A stretch of DNA of 64,000 nucleotides. It comes from Ramlibacter humi (GTDB taxonomy: Bacteria > Pseudomonadota > Gammaproteobacteria > Burkholderiales > Burkholderiaceae_C). Numbering within the stretch: the first letter of the stretch is position 1; every line of letters begins with the position of its first letter. The notes under the pieces are model-generated. The model was not told the origin of the DNA and did not search any database. It saw only the letters and a list, made by a program, of their open reading frames with translations. The stretch lies in NCBI RefSeq assembly GCF_004681975.1, contig NZ_SMLK01000005.1:62001-126000 (forward strand), written 5' to 3'. Made by a program: the position numbers and the translations under genes. Positions 8,640 through 18,240 of the stretch are shown here, one piece after another.

Positions 8640-8773
8640 GACTTTCGCTCCTTCATCAACACGAGGCCAACAGGGAACGGGACAGCAAGCACAATATACC
8701 CTGATTCGATGACACTCCGCCGTGCCGCGCCCTGTAGCGAGCGCGCGCGGTGCTATCAAAAAGATACCGACCG

Positions 8774-9772
8774 ATGCGGACCTTCCGCGGCTTCCACCAC
8801 CCCGGCATCGCGCCCGCGTGCGCCGTGACCATCGGCAACTTCGACGGCGTGCACCGCGGCCACCAGGCGATGCTGGCGCTGCTGAACAGCGAGGCGCGCC
8901 ACCGCGGCGTGCCCAGCTGCGTGCTGACCTTCGAGCCCCACCCGCGCGACTACTTCGCCCGCGTGGCGCGCAAGCCCGAGATGGCGCCCGCCCGCATCGC
9001 CACGCTGCGCGACAAGCTCTCGGAGCTGGCCGCCTGCGGCGTCGACCAGTGCATCGTCCTTCCCTTCGACGCGCGCCTGTCCAGCCAGGTTCCCGAAGCA
9101 TTCATCGACGACGTGCTGGTGGGCGGCCTGGGCGCGAAATACGTACTGGTGGGCGACGACTTCCGCTTCGGCGCGCGCCGCGCGGGCGACTACGCCATGC
9201 TGGACGCGGCCGGCCAGCGCCTGGGTTTCGACGTCGCGCGCATGAACAGTTACGAAGTGCACAACCTGCGCGTGTCCAGTTCGGCCGTGCGCGAAGCGCT
9301 GGCCCGCGGCGACATGGACGCCGTGGAAGCGTTGCTGGGCCGCCCCTACAGCATCAGCGGCCACGTGGTGCATGGGCGCAAGCTTGGGCGCGAGCTGGGC
9401 TTCCCCACCATCAACCTGCGCTTCTCGCACTGGAAGCCGGCCGCCAGCGGCATCTTCGTGGTGCAGGTGCACGGCCTGGCCGAAGAGCCGCTGCCCGGCG
9501 TGGCCAACCTGGGCATCCGGCCCTCGCTGGACCCCAACGACGCCAACGGCGGCCGCGTGCTGCTGGAAACGCACTGCCTGCGGTGGCCCGCCGGCCTCGG
9601 CCTGGAGGGGGGGTACGGTAAAATCATCCGGGTGGACCTGCTCAACAAACTGCACGACGAGCTGAAGTACGACGGCCTGGATTCGCTGCGGGCCGGCATC
9701 GCGCGCGACTGCGACGAGGCCCGCGCGTACTTCGCGTCCACCCGCCGCCAGACCACGCGCGACCGAATTTAG
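8774..9772 (+). CDS. ribF: bifunctional riboflavin kinase / FAD synthetase
   Basis: A 332-residue RibF, making FMN and FAD from riboflavin. The N-terminal nucleotidyl-transferase half has GNFDGVHRGHQ near residue 20 and the SSSAVREAL motif near 175; the C-terminal kinase half has GRELGFPTINL followed by SGIFVVQVHG and ends in the RVDLLNKLHDELKY segment. I choose ATG 8774 (MRTFRGFHHP) over the in-frame ATG at 8750 because it is the usual start. No FMN riboswitch-like region precedes it. IleS and LspA follow, the common ribF-ileS-lspA order of proteobacteria. Confidence 0.95.
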   Translation: MRTFRGFHHPGIAPACAVTIGNFDGVHRGHQAMLALLNSEARHRGVPSCVLTFEPHPRDYFARVARKPEMAPARIATLRDKLSELAACGVDQCIVLPFDARLSSQVPEAFIDDVLVGGLGAKYVLVGDDFRFGARRAGDYAMLDAAGQRLGFDVARMNSYEVHNLRVSSSAVREALARGDMDAVEALLGRPYSISGHVVHGRKLGRELGFPTINLRFSHWKPAASGIFVVQVHGLAEEPLPGVANLGIRPSLDPNDANGGRVLLETHCLRWPAGLGLEGGYGKIIRVDLLNKLHDELKYDGLDSLRAGIARDCDEARAYFASTRRQTTRDRI

Positions 9773-9801
9773 GGCGGGACGTTTCCGTTCGCCGCCCTCC
9801 A

Positions 9802-9877
9802 TCGACAAGCTCAGGGCGATCGGACCTCCCGCACCCGCGAAACAGCACCAGCTCCCGTTCGGGCTGAGCCTGTCGAA
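9802..9877. repeat. pair of inverted REP-like repeats between ribF and ileS
   Basis: Two imperfect inverted copies of a TTCGACAGGCTCAGCCCGAACGG-like unit (the consensus is split here for description: TCGACA, GCTCAG, CCGAACGG): one at 9802-9823 on the plus strand and one at 9855-9877 on the minus strand. This unit is dispersed in many Comamonadaceae genomes (from memory). It fills most of the 122-base spacer upstream of ileS. Confidence 0.7.
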
Positions 9878-9894
9878 GCCTTGCAAGGCAGAAG

Positions 9895-12753
9895 ATGTCC
9901 GACTCCAAGACCGATTACCGCGCCACCCTCAACCTGCCCGACACCCCGTTCCCCATGCGCGGCGACCTGCCCAAGCGCGAGCCGGGCTGGGTGAAGCAGT
10001 GGGAGGACGAAGGCCTGTACAAGCGCCTGCGCGACGCCCGCAAGGGCCGCCAGAAGTTCGTGCTGCACGACGGCCCGCCATACGCGAATGGCGCCATCCA
10101 CATGGGCCACGCGGTCAACAAGATCCTGAAGGACATGATCGTCAAGTCGCGCCAGCTCAAGGGCCTGGACGCGGCCTACATCCCGGGCTGGGACTGCCAC
10201 GGCCTGCCGATCGAGAACGCCATCGAGAAGAAGTTCGGCCGCAACCTGCCGCGCGACGAGATGCAGGCCAAGAGCCGCGCCTTCGCCACCGAGCAGATCG
10301 ACCTGCAGCGCGCCGGCTTCAAGCGCCTGGGCGTGCTGGGCGACTGGGACCACCCGTACAAGACGATGGAATTCGTCACCGAGGCCAACGAGATCCGCGC
10401 GTTCAAGCGCGTCATCGAGCGCGGCTTCGTCTACCGCGGCCTCAAGCCCGTGTACTGGTGCTTCGACTGTGGCTCCTCGCTGGCCGAGTTCGAGATCGAG
10501 TACGCCGACAAGAAGTCGCAGACGCTGGACGTCGGCTTCCTGGCCAACGACCCCGCGGCACTGGCCAAGGCTTTCGGCCTGCCCCAGTTGCCCAAGGCGC
10601 AGGACGCCTTCGTGGTGATCTGGACCACCACCGCGTGGACCATCCCCGCCAACCAGGCTCTGAACCTCAACCCCGAGCTCGACTACTCGCTGGTGGACAC
10701 CTCGCGCGGCTACCTGGTGCTGGCCAGCACGCTGGTGGAAAAGTGCCTGGAGCGCTTCCACATGCAGGGCGGCACCGTGGTGGCCACGGTGAAGGGCCAG
10801 GCGCTGGACGCGCTGGAGTTCCGCCACCCGCTGTACGACGTCAACGATGCGTACAAGCGCCTGTCGCCCGTGTACCTGGCCGACTACGCCACGGCGGAAG
10901 ACGGCACCGGCATCGTGCACTCCTCGCCCGCCTACGGCCTGGACGACTTCAACAGCTGCATCGCGCACGGCGTGAAGTACGACGACATCCTCAACCCCGT
11001 GCAGGGCAACGGCAGCTACGCGGCCGACTTCGCGCTGTTCGGCGGCCAGAACATCTGGAAGGCCGTGCCGGCCATCATCGAGACCCTCGAGAAAGCCGGC
11101 CGCCTGTTCGCCACCGCCCCCATCCAGCACAGCTACCCGCACTGCTGGCGCCACAAGTCGCCGGTGATCTACCGCGCCGCGGCGCAGTGGTTCGTGCGCA
11201 TGGACGAAGGCGAAGGCGTGTTCACCCGGGACAAGGCGCCCGCCACGCTGCGCCAGATGGCGCTGGCCGCCATCGAGGAGACCGGCTTCTTCCCCGAGAA
11301 CGGCCGCGCCCGCCTGCGCGACATGATCGCGGGCCGCCCCGACTGGTGCATCAGCCGCCAGCGCAGCTGGGGCGTGCCGCTGCCCTTCTTCCTGCACCGC
11401 GACACCCACGAACTGCACCCGAAGACGATGGAGATCCTCGACATCGCCGCGGACATGGTGCAGGCCGGCGGCATCGAAGCGTGGAGCAAGGCCACGCCGG
11501 AGGGCATCCTGGCCAAGGTCGGCGCCGCGGCGGACGCGGCGCAATACAACAAGAGCACCGACATCCTGGAGGTGTGGTTCGACTCCGGCACCACGCACAC
11601 CACGGTGCTGAAAGGCTCGCACGCGGGCGCCGGCCACGACACCGGCCCCGAGGCCGACCTGTACCTGGAAGGCCACGACCAGCACCGCGGCTGGTTCCAC
11701 TCTTCGCTGCTCACGGCTTGCGCGATGTACGGCCGCGCGCCCTATCGCGGTCTGCTCACCCACGGGTTCACCGTGGACAGCCAGGGCCGCAAGATGAGCA
11801 AGTCGCTGGGCAACGGCATCGAGCCGCAGGAGACGTGGAACAAGCTGGGCGCCGAGATCATCCGCCTGTGGGTGGCCGCGTCCGACTACTCCGGCGACAT
11901 CGCCGGCGACGACAAGATCCTGGCCCGCGTGGTGGATGCGTACCGCCGCATCCGCAACACGCTGCGCTTCCTGCTGGCCAACGTCAGCGACTTCGATCCC
12001 GCCAAGGACGCCGTGCCGGTGGGCGAGATGCTGGAGATCGACCGCTACGCCATGAGCCGCGCGTCGCAGTTCCAGGCCGAGGTGCTGGCGCACTACGAGG
12101 TGTACGAATTCCACCCCGTCGTGTCCAAGCTGCAGGTGTACTGCTCCGAGGACCTGGGCGCGTTCTACCTGGACGTGCTGAAGGATCGCCTGTACACCAC
12201 CGCGCCCAAGTCGCACGCGCGCCGCAGCGCCCAGACCGCGCTGTGGAACATCACGCACGCCATGCTGCGCTGGATGGCGCCTTTCCTCAGCTTCACCGCC
12301 GAGGAAGCGTGGAAGGTGTTCGGCACCAGCGATTCCATCTTCATCGAGGAATACGCCGAACTCGGCTCGCCCGACGAGGCGCTGCTGGCCAAGTGGAACC
12401 GCATCCGCGAAATCCGCGACGCCGCCAACAAGGAGATCGAAGCCGTGCGCGCCGAAGGCAAGGTGGGCTCCTCGCTGCAGGCCACCCTGCGCGTCACCGC
12501 TCCGGAAGGCGACCTGGCGCTGCTGCGCAGCCTGGAGGACGACCTGAAGTTCATCTTCATCGTCTCGGCAGCGCAATTGCAGGACGTGGCGGGTTCGGAA
12601 CTGCAGGTGCAGGTCGTGCCTTCGCATGACACCAAGTGCGAGCGTTGCTGGCACTGGCGCGCCGACGTCGGCAGCGACCCCGCGCATCCGGAGATCTGCG
12701 ACCGCTGCGTGAGCAACCTGTACGGGGCCGGCGAAAACCGGAAGCACGCCTGA
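9895..12753 (+). CDS. ileS: isoleucyl-tRNA synthetase
   Basis: A 952-residue class I aminoacyl-tRNA synthetase charging tRNA-Ile. The ATP-site HMGH is at 69-72 and KMSKS at 633-637. The CP1 editing domain lies between, including the [16 protein letters not shown] stretch. The C-terminal zinc ribbon has CERCWHW and CDRC pairs near residues 915 and 935, as in bacterial-type IleS. Length is normal. The stop codon overlaps the start of lspA (TGATG), so the two are translationally coupled. Confidence 0.98.
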   Translation: MSDSKTDYRATLNLPDTPFPMRGDLPKREPGWVKQWEDEGLYKRLRDARKGRQKFVLHDGPPYANGAIHMGHAVNKILKDMIVKSRQLKGLDAAYIPGWDCHGLPIENAIEKKFGRNLPRDEMQAKSRAFATEQIDLQRAGFKRLGVLGDWDHPYKTMEFVTEANEIRAFKRVIERGFVYRGLKPVYWCFDCGSSLAEFEIEYADKKSQTLDVGFLANDPAALAKAFGLPQLPKAQDAFVVIWTTTAWTIPANQALNLNPELDYSLVDTSRGYLVLASTLVEKCLERFHMQGGTVVATVKGQALDALEFRHPLYDVNDAYKRLSPVYLADYATAEDGTGIVHSSPAYGLDDFNSCIAHGVKYDDILNPVQGNGSYAADFALFGGQNIWKAVPAIIETLEKAGRLFATAPIQHSYPHCWRHKSPVIYRAAAQWFVRMDEGEGVFTRDKAPATLRQMALAAIEETGFFPENGRARLRDMIAGRPDWCISRQRSWGVPLPFFLHRDTHELHPKTMEILDIAADMVQAGGIEAWSKATPEGILAKVGAAADAAQYNKSTDILEVWFDSGTTHTTVLKGSHAGAGHDTGPEADLYLEGHDQHRGWFHSSLLTACAMYGRAPYRGLLTHGFTVDSQGRKMSKSLGNGIEPQETWNKLGAEIIRLWVAASDYSGDIAGDDKILARVVDAYRRIRNTLRFLLANVSDFDPAKDAVPVGEMLEIDRYAMSRASQFQAEVLAHYEVYEFHPVVSKLQVYCSEDLGAFYLDVLKDRLYTTAPKSHARRSAQTALWNITHAMLRWMAPFLSFTAEEAWKVFGTSDSIFIEEYAELGSPDEALLAKWNRIREIRDAANKEIEAVRAEGKVGSSLQATLRVTAPEGDLALLRSLEDDLKFIFIVSAAQLQDVAGSELQVQVVPSHDTKCERCWHWRADVGSDPAHPEICDRCVSNLYGAGENRKHA

Positions 12754-13250
12754 TGGCCCGGGGCAATTCCGCGAGGGGCGGCGGCATGCTGCCCTGGCTG
12801 GGCCTGGCGCTCATCGTCCTGATCGCCGACCAGTTCACCAAGGTCCTGATCCTGGGTTACTACAGGCTGGGCGACTCCACCTACGTGCTGCCGTTCTTCA
12901 ACGTGGTCCGGGCCCACAACACGGGCGCGGCGTTCTCGTTCCTGGCAGCGGCCTCGGGCTGGCAGCGCTGGCTGTTCACCGGCATCGCCGTGGCGGCCAC
13001 CATCTTCATCCTGTGGCTGCTGCGCACCCACGCCGGCCAGAAGCTCTTCTGCTTCGCCCTGGCCTGCATCCTGGGCGGCGCGGTGGGCAACCTGGTCGAC
13101 CGCCTGCTGCATGGCTACGTGGTGGACTTCCTGCAGTTCCACTGGGCCGGCTGGTACTTCCCGGCCTTCAACGTGGCCGACAGCGCCATCACGGTGGGCG
13201 CCATCGCGCTGATCCTCGACGAGCTTCTCAGGGTTCGCCGCAGTCGCTGA
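12753..13250 (+). CDS. lspA: prolipoprotein signal peptidase II
   Basis: A 165-residue integral membrane aspartyl protease that removes signal peptides from lipidated prolipoproteins. Four hydrophobic segments are visible (about 12-28, 70-90, 96-114 and 136-158). The catalytic aspartates are D116 in GNLVDR and D143 in NVADSAI, and the HNTGAAFSF motif is intact. The ATG at 12753 overlaps the ileS stop. This window contains a substrate candidate, the lipoprotein hydrolase at 6568. Confidence 0.96.
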   Translation: MARGNSARGGGMLPWLGLALIVLIADQFTKVLILGYYRLGDSTYVLPFFNVVRAHNTGAAFSFLAAASGWQRWLFTGIAVAATIFILWLLRTHAGQKLFCFALACILGGAVGNLVDRLLHGYVVDFLQFHWAGWYFPAFNVADSAITVGAIALILDELLRVRRSR

Positions 13251-13297
13251 CCCCTCCGCGCGAGGCACCGCGCGGCGTATCATTGGATGCTTCAAGA

Positions 13298-14962
13298 ATG
13301 AAGCATCTGTTGAACCTCCTGGCGGCCATCGCGCTGCTGGTCTGGGGCACCCACCTCGTACGCACCGGGATCCTGCGGGTCTTCGGCGCCAACCTCCGGC
13401 AAGTGCTGGCACGCAGCATCGGCAACCGGTACACGGCGGCCCTGTCCGGCATCGGCGTCACCGCGCTCCTGCAATCGAGCACCGCCACCGCGCTGATCGT
13501 CTCCGCCTTCGTCGGGCAGGGGCTGATCACGCTGCCGCTCGCCCTGGCCGTCATGCTGGGCGCCGACATCGGTACCAGCCTGGTCACGGTGGTGTTCTCG
13601 TTCGATCTGTCCTGGCTGTCGCCGCTGCTGATCTTCACCGGCGTGGTGCTGTTCATCTCGCGCCCGGCCACCAACGTGGGCCGCTTCGGCCGCGTGCTGA
13701 TCGGCCTGGGCCTGATGCTGCTGGCCCTGCGCCTCATCTCGGAATCCACCGGCATCATGGTCCGCTCGCCGGTGGTCAAGGCGCTGCTCGCGTCCATCAA
13801 CAGCGACCTGCTGCTGGAGATCACCACCGGCACCGTGCTGGCGCTGATGTCGTATTCCAGCCTGGCCGTGGTGCTGCTGGTGGCCACGCTGGCGTCCACC
13901 GGCATCGTGCCCGTCGAGATGGCCCTGGGCCTGGTGCTGGGCGCCAACCTCGGCAGCGGCCTGCTGGCGGTCATCACCACCGCCAAGGCGCCGGTGGAAG
14001 TGCGCCACGTGCCCCTGGGCAACCTGCTGTTCAAGATCGTCGGCGTCGCCATCGCCGCGCCGCTGATCGGCGCCTGGCTCAAATACCTGCGCCCCTACCT
14101 GCCCGGCGACGCTTCGACGGTGGTGCTGTTCCACCTGTCGTTCAACGCCATCATGGGCGCGCTGCTCCTGGGGGCCACCGGGCCCATCGCCCGCGCCGTG
14201 CTGCGCCTGCTGCCCAAGCCGCAGCAGCCCGCCAGCAGCCGCCCGCACCACCTGGACCCCACGGCGCTGGGCACGCCCTCACTGGCCATCTCGTGCGCCG
14301 CGCGCGAAGCGCTGCACCAGGCCGACGTGGTCGAATCCATGCTGCTGGGCGTGCTGGCGGTCATCAAGAACAACGACCTGCGCCTGGCCGAGGAACTGCG
14401 CAAGCTGGACGACACGGTGGACGAGCTCTATTCGGCCATCAAGTACTACCTCACCAAGATCTCGCGCGAAGCCCTGGGCGAAGAGGAAAGCCGCCGCTGG
14501 ACCGACATCATCAGCTTCACCATCAACATGGAGCAGATCGGCGACACCATCGAGCGCATCCTGATCGACATCGAGGACAAGAAGATCCGCAAGGGCCGCA
14601 ACTTCTCCGATGCCGGCATGGCGGAGATCTGCGAACTGCACGCCCGCCTGATCGACAACCTGCGCCTGGGCATGAGCGTGTTCCTCAACGGCTCGGTGCG
14701 CGACGCGCAGAAGCTGCTGGAAGAAAAGGCCCGCTTCCGCGACCTGGAACACGCGTACGCGTCCACCCACCTCGAACGCCTGTCCGGCAACACCGTTCAG
14801 AGCATCGAAACCAGCTCGCTGCACATCGACCTGATCAGCGACCTGAAGCGCATCAACTCGCACATCTGCTCCATCGCCTACCCGATCCTGGAATCGGCGG
14901 GCGCGCTGGCGCCCAGCCGGTTGCGCAGCGAAGTGCTGGCGCCGAAGGAATCGGCGATCTAA
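13298..14962 (+). CDS. Na/Pi cotransporter family protein with PhoU-like domain
   Basis: A 554-residue protein of the NptA/YjbB family. The membrane part (about 1-305) contains two inverted repeats with the signature QSSTAT (59-64) and the related GANLGSGLLA. After a short linker, residues about 320-554 form a PhoU-like helical domain. E. coli YjbB of this family promotes phosphate export, so direction here may be outward. ATG 13298 is chosen because the transporter homology begins there. It ends at a hairpin shared with the opposing flavoprotein gene, the last gene of the phosphonate island, which may link phosphate release and transport. Confidence 0.87.
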   Translation: MKHLLNLLAAIALLVWGTHLVRTGILRVFGANLRQVLARSIGNRYTAALSGIGVTALLQSSTATALIVSAFVGQGLITLPLALAVMLGADIGTSLVTVVFSFDLSWLSPLLIFTGVVLFISRPATNVGRFGRVLIGLGLMLLALRLISESTGIMVRSPVVKALLASINSDLLLEITTGTVLALMSYSSLAVVLLVATLASTGIVPVEMALGLVLGANLGSGLLAVITTAKAPVEVRHVPLGNLLFKIVGVAIAAPLIGAWLKYLRPYLPGDASTVVLFHLSFNAIMGALLLGATGPIARAVLRLLPKPQQPASSRPHHLDPTALGTPSLAISCAAREALHQADVVESMLLGVLAVIKNNDLRLAEELRKLDDTVDELYSAIKYYLTKISREALGEEESRRWTDIISFTINMEQIGDTIERILIDIEDKKIRKGRNFSDAGMAEICELHARLIDNLRLGMSVFLNGSVRDAQKLLEEKARFRDLEHAYASTHLERLSGNTVQSIETSSLHIDLISDLKRINSHICSIAYPILESAGALAPSRLRSEVLAPKESAI

Positions 14963-14978
14963 GGCCTTTTCAGGCCTT
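14961..14978. terminator. short hairpin between convergent gene ends
   Basis: A 7-bp perfect stem (AAGGCCT/AGGCCTT, TTTC loop) spans the stop codons of the Na/Pi gene and of the leftward flavoprotein gene. T-tracts are weak, so this is only a possible bidirectional terminator. Confidence 0.4.
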
Positions 14979-17378
14979 GGGCGGCCACTGGTCGTACAGC
15001 CGCACCGGCACGACCTCACCCCACAAGTCGATCGATGCCTGCGTGCCCGCGTGGGGCGCGTTCGCAAGCGCCTCCCGCACGTAGCCCAGGGCCACGCAAG
15101 CACCCGCCAGCGGACTGAAACCGGCCGACGTGATCTCGCCGACCGGTTGGCCCTCGTGCAGGATGGTCTCCCCGCCCCAAGGCCACGCATCGCCCTGCAC
15201 GACCAAGGTCACCAGCTTCTTGCGCAGCGGCTTGCCGCGCGCCGCCAGCAAAGCCTCGCGCCCCAGGAAAGGCGCGGCCTTGTCCAGCTTCACGCTGAAC
15301 CCGAGGCCCGCTTCCCACGGTGATTCGTCGGGCCCCAGTTCGGCACCCCAGGCACGGCGGCCCTGCTCGATGCGCAACGCGTCGAGCGCGTAGTAGCCCG
15401 CGTCGCGCAAGCCCAGGTCCGTGCCTGCTGCGGACAGCGCCAGGTACACGTGCCGGGCCATCTCCACCGGCACGTACAGCTCGAAGCCCGGCCCGCCGAC
15501 GTAGCTCATTCGCGCCGCCCGCACGCGCGCGTGCCCCAGGTCGATCTCCTTCGTCCAGGAGAACTTCAGCGCGTCCGGCGACAGGTCGTCCGGACTCACG
15601 CGCGACAGCAGTTCGCGCGCCCGCGGCCCCATCACGGACAGCACGCTGTACATCGCCGACACGTCGGTCAGCACCGCGAACTGGTCTTCGCCGATGTGGC
15701 GGCGCATCCAGTCCGCGTCGCGCGCGGCCTGGGCCGAGCCGGTGACGATCAGGAAACGGTCCGCGGCCTGCCGCATCACCGTGAGATCGCTCTCGATGCC
15801 GCCGCGCTCATTGAGCATCGGCGTGTAGACCATGCGGCCCACCGGCACGTCCATTTCGTTCGCGCACAGGCGCTGCAGCACGGCCAGCGAATCGCGGCCC
15901 TGCAGCAGCAGCTTGGAGAACGAGGTCTGGTCGTACAGCGCCACGGTTTCGCGCGTGGCGCGCTGCTCCTCGCGCATCCACGGCAGCCAACCCGGCGTGC
16001 CCAGCGTGTCGGCAGGTTTGTCCACGCCCGCGGGCCGGAAGTAGTTGGCCCGCTCCCAGCCGTTCTTGCTGCCGAACTCCGCGCCCTTCGCCGCGAGGAG
16101 GTCGTACAGCGGCGACGTGCGCAGCGGCCGTGCGGTCTGCAGTTCCTGCCGCGGCCAGCGCATGGCGTAGTGCAGGCCCAGCGTCTCGCCGGTGCGCTCG
16201 GCCAGCGCCTTGCGGTTGCCGGTGAAAGGGCCGAAGCGGCGGATGTCCACGTCCCACAGGTCGGTAGAAGGCTCGCCGCCCAAAATCCATTCCGCCATCA
16301 GCCGCCCCGCGCCGCCGCTGTTGGCGATGCCGGCGGAATTGAAGCCCGCGCAGACGAAGTAGCCGCTCAATTCCGGCGCTTCGCCCAGGATGAAGTTGCC
16401 ATCGGGCGTGAAGCTCTCGGGCCCGTTCAGCAGCATCTTGACCTTCGCGGTCTCCAGGCACGGCGTGCGGTGGATCGCGTTGGTCATCAGAATCTCGAAC
16501 TGGTCCCAGTCCTCGTCCAGCAGCTGGAACTGGAAGGTCGAGGGGATGGGGTCCACCTTCCACGGCTTGGCCTGGGGCTCGAAGCCGCCCATCAGCAGGC
16601 CGCCCACTTCTTCCTTGTAGTAGATGAAGCCGTCGGGGTCGCGCATCACCGGCAGCATGGGGTGCACGCCTTCGATGCGATCGGTGACGATGTAGAAATG
16701 CTCCGCCGGGTACAGAGGCACGTTCACGCCCGCCAGAGCGCCGAACTGGCGCGCCCACTGGCCGCCGCAGTTGACGACCACCTCGCACCGCACCTCGCCT
16801 TGGGCGGTGCGCACGCCCACCGCGCGGCCGTTCTCGATGACGACGCCGGTGACTTCGACCTTCTCCACGATCTTCACGCCGCGATTGCGCGCGCCCTTGG
16901 CCAACGACATGCACAGGTCGGCCGGGTTGGCCTTGCCATCGCCGGGCAGCCAGATGGCACCTTGCAGGTCGTCGGTGCGCATCACCGGGTACAGCTCGCC
17001 CGCCTGCCGGGGCGAGATCTCCTCGCACTCGACGCCGAAGCTGCGTGCCAGCGCCAGCTGCCGGCGCAGGACTTTCATGCGTTCGGGCGTGCGAGCGACG
17101 TTGACGCTGCCGCATTGCTTCCAGCCCGTGGCCAGTCCCGTCTCCTGCTCCAGCGTGGCGTACAGCTCGATGCCGTAGCGGCTCATGCGGGTCATGTTGC
17201 GGTTGGGGCGCATCTGGCCCACCAGGCCCGCCGCGTGCCAGGTGGTGCCGCTGGTCAACTGCCCCTGTTCCAGCAGCAGCACGTCGGTGCAGCCCATCTT
17301 CGCCAGGTGATAGGCGGTGGAGCAGCCGGCGATGCCGCCGCCCACGATCACCACCCGCGCATGTGTCGGCAGGTTCAT
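14970..17378 (-). CDS. FAD-dependent oxidoreductase fused to GcvT domain (sarcosine/dimethylglycine dehydrogenase-like)
   Basis: An 802-residue two-domain enzyme. The N-terminal DAO domain has the dinucleotide motif GGGIAG (13-18) and TTWHAAGL, in which H48 aligns with the histidine that holds FAD covalently in dimethylglycine and sarcosine dehydrogenases. From about residue 430 the aminomethyltransferase (GcvT) fold begins, used in that family to pass the released one-carbon unit to tetrahydrofolate. It should oxidatively demethylate a secondary or tertiary N-methyl amine. It ends the leftward arm of the phosphonate island, 4 bases after the EamA gene, so N-methylated AEP or an N-methylglycine are candidate substrates (inference). 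Related FAD oxidases occur in other phosphonate clusters. Confidence 0.85.
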   Translation of the reverse strand: MNLPTHARVVIVGGGIAGCSTAYHLAKMGCTDVLLLEQGQLTSGTTWHAAGLVGQMRPNRNMTRMSRYGIELYATLEQETGLATGWKQCGSVNVARTPERMKVLRRQLALARSFGVECEEISPRQAGELYPVMRTDDLQGAIWLPGDGKANPADLCMSLAKGARNRGVKIVEKVEVTGVVIENGRAVGVRTAQGEVRCEVVVNCGGQWARQFGALAGVNVPLYPAEHFYIVTDRIEGVHPMLPVMRDPDGFIYYKEEVGGLLMGGFEPQAKPWKVDPIPSTFQFQLLDEDWDQFEILMTNAIHRTPCLETAKVKMLLNGPESFTPDGNFILGEAPELSGYFVCAGFNSAGIANSGGAGRLMAEWILGGEPSTDLWDVDIRRFGPFTGNRKALAERTGETLGLHYAMRWPRQELQTARPLRTSPLYDLLAAKGAEFGSKNGWERANYFRPAGVDKPADTLGTPGWLPWMREEQRATRETVALYDQTSFSKLLLQGRDSLAVLQRLCANEMDVPVGRMVYTPMLNERGGIESDLTVMRQAADRFLIVTGSAQAARDADWMRRHIGEDQFAVLTDVSAMYSVLSVMGPRARELLSRVSPDDLSPDALKFSWTKEIDLGHARVRAARMSYVGGPGFELYVPVEMARHVYLALSAAGTDLGLRDAGYYALDALRIEQGRRAWGAELGPDESPWEAGLGFSVKLDKAAPFLGREALLAARGKPLRKKLVTLVVQGDAWPWGGETILHEGQPVGEITSAGFSPLAGACVALGYVREALANAPHAGTQASIDLWGEVVPVRLYDQWPPKA

Positions 17379-17382
17379 GGTT

Positions 17383-18240
17383 TCACCCCAATCTCAAGGC
17401 GATGACGCCGCCGGCGATGACCACCGTGCCGACGGCGCGTCGCACGGTGAACGCCTCCTTCAGCAGCCAGGTGCCCATCAGCGCGGCAAACAGAACGGAG
17501 GTTTCGCGCAATGCGGCGACCACCGCCACCGGCGCTCGCGTCATCGCCCACAAAGCGATGCCATAGGAGCCAAGCGACGCGGCGGCACCGACGGCCGCGA
17601 GCGGCGCCCGCGCCCGCGCATACGGCCAGGCGATCCCGAAGCCGCGCCGGTACAGCACCAGCAAGGCGAACGGCCATCCATCCAGCACGAACAGCATCGC
17701 CACGTACTGCAGCGCGTTGCCGCCGGCGGCGTTGGAAGCCCGCACGCCCAGCGCATCGATCACCGTGTAGCTCGCGATGACCACCGCGTTCGCCAGCGCG
17801 AAGCCCACCGCTTTGGGCCGCTCCAGCGCATGGCTGGACAGGCCCAGCACCAGCACGCCGGCGGAAACACCCAGCACCCCGGCCCAGGCGCCCGAGGACA
17901 GGCTCTCGCCGATGGCCAGCGCCGACGACAGCGCCACCAGCACCGGCCCCAACCCGCGCATCAGCGGGTAGGTCAGGCCCAGGTCGCCATGGCGGTAAGC
18001 GCCGGTGAGCGCGATGTAGTAGCCGATGTGGATGACCACCGAAGCGGCGATGTACGGCCACGCCGCCGCGGGCGGCAGGCCGGCGACCAGCGCCAGCGGG
18101 ATGCCGATCAACGAGCCGATGAGATGAATGACCGCCGTGTCCAGCGCCTTGTCGGTGCTGGACTTCACCATCGCGTTCCAGCTGGCGTGCAGCAGTGCGC
18201 CGAACAGCACTGCCGCCGCGACGCCCCAGGTCAGCGTCAT
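17383..18240 (-). CDS. EamA/DMT-family transporter
   Basis: A 285-residue protein with about ten hydrophobic helices in two EamA repeats (for example GALLHASWNAMVKSST at the start, and the second repeat from about residue 150 ending GTWLLKEAFTVRR). DMT carriers of this type mostly export small metabolites. Its ATG overlaps the stop of the HD-domain gene (ATGA), putting it firmly in the leftward phosphonate-associated operon; proteins of this kind recur in such clusters, but the substrate is unknown. Confidence 0.85.
   Translation of the reverse strand: MTLTWGVAAAVLFGALLHASWNAMVKSSTDKALDTAVIHLIGSLIGIPLALVAGLPPAAAWPYIAASVVIHIGYYIALTGAYRHGDLGLTYPLMRGLGPVLVALSSALAIGESLSSGAWAGVLGVSAGVLVLGLSSHALERPKAVGFALANAVVIASYTVIDALGVRASNAAGGNALQYVAMLFVLDGWPFALLVLYRRGFGIAWPYARARAPLAAVGAAASLGSYGIALWAMTRAPVAVVAALRETSVLFAALMGTWLLKEAFTVRRAVGTVVIAGGVIALRLG

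Noticed and set aside
8640-8773. Possible FMN riboswitch or strong promoter before ribF; also a GCTATCAAAAAGATA string resembling a Comamonadaceae repeat
   Set aside because: No RFN-type conserved core is visible, and the TATA-like string at about 8694 has no matching -35; the repeat likeness is too short to call.
9811-12747. 978-residue open frame on the minus strand opposite ileS
   Set aside because: Long antisense frames are a by-product of very high third-position GC; the translation is low-complexity (V, A, H, R, Q) without domains, whereas ileS on the plus strand is fully conserved.
15450-17405. 651-residue plus-strand frame opposite the DMGDH-like gene
   Set aside because: Shadow frame; the opposing strand has clear FAD and GcvT motifs.
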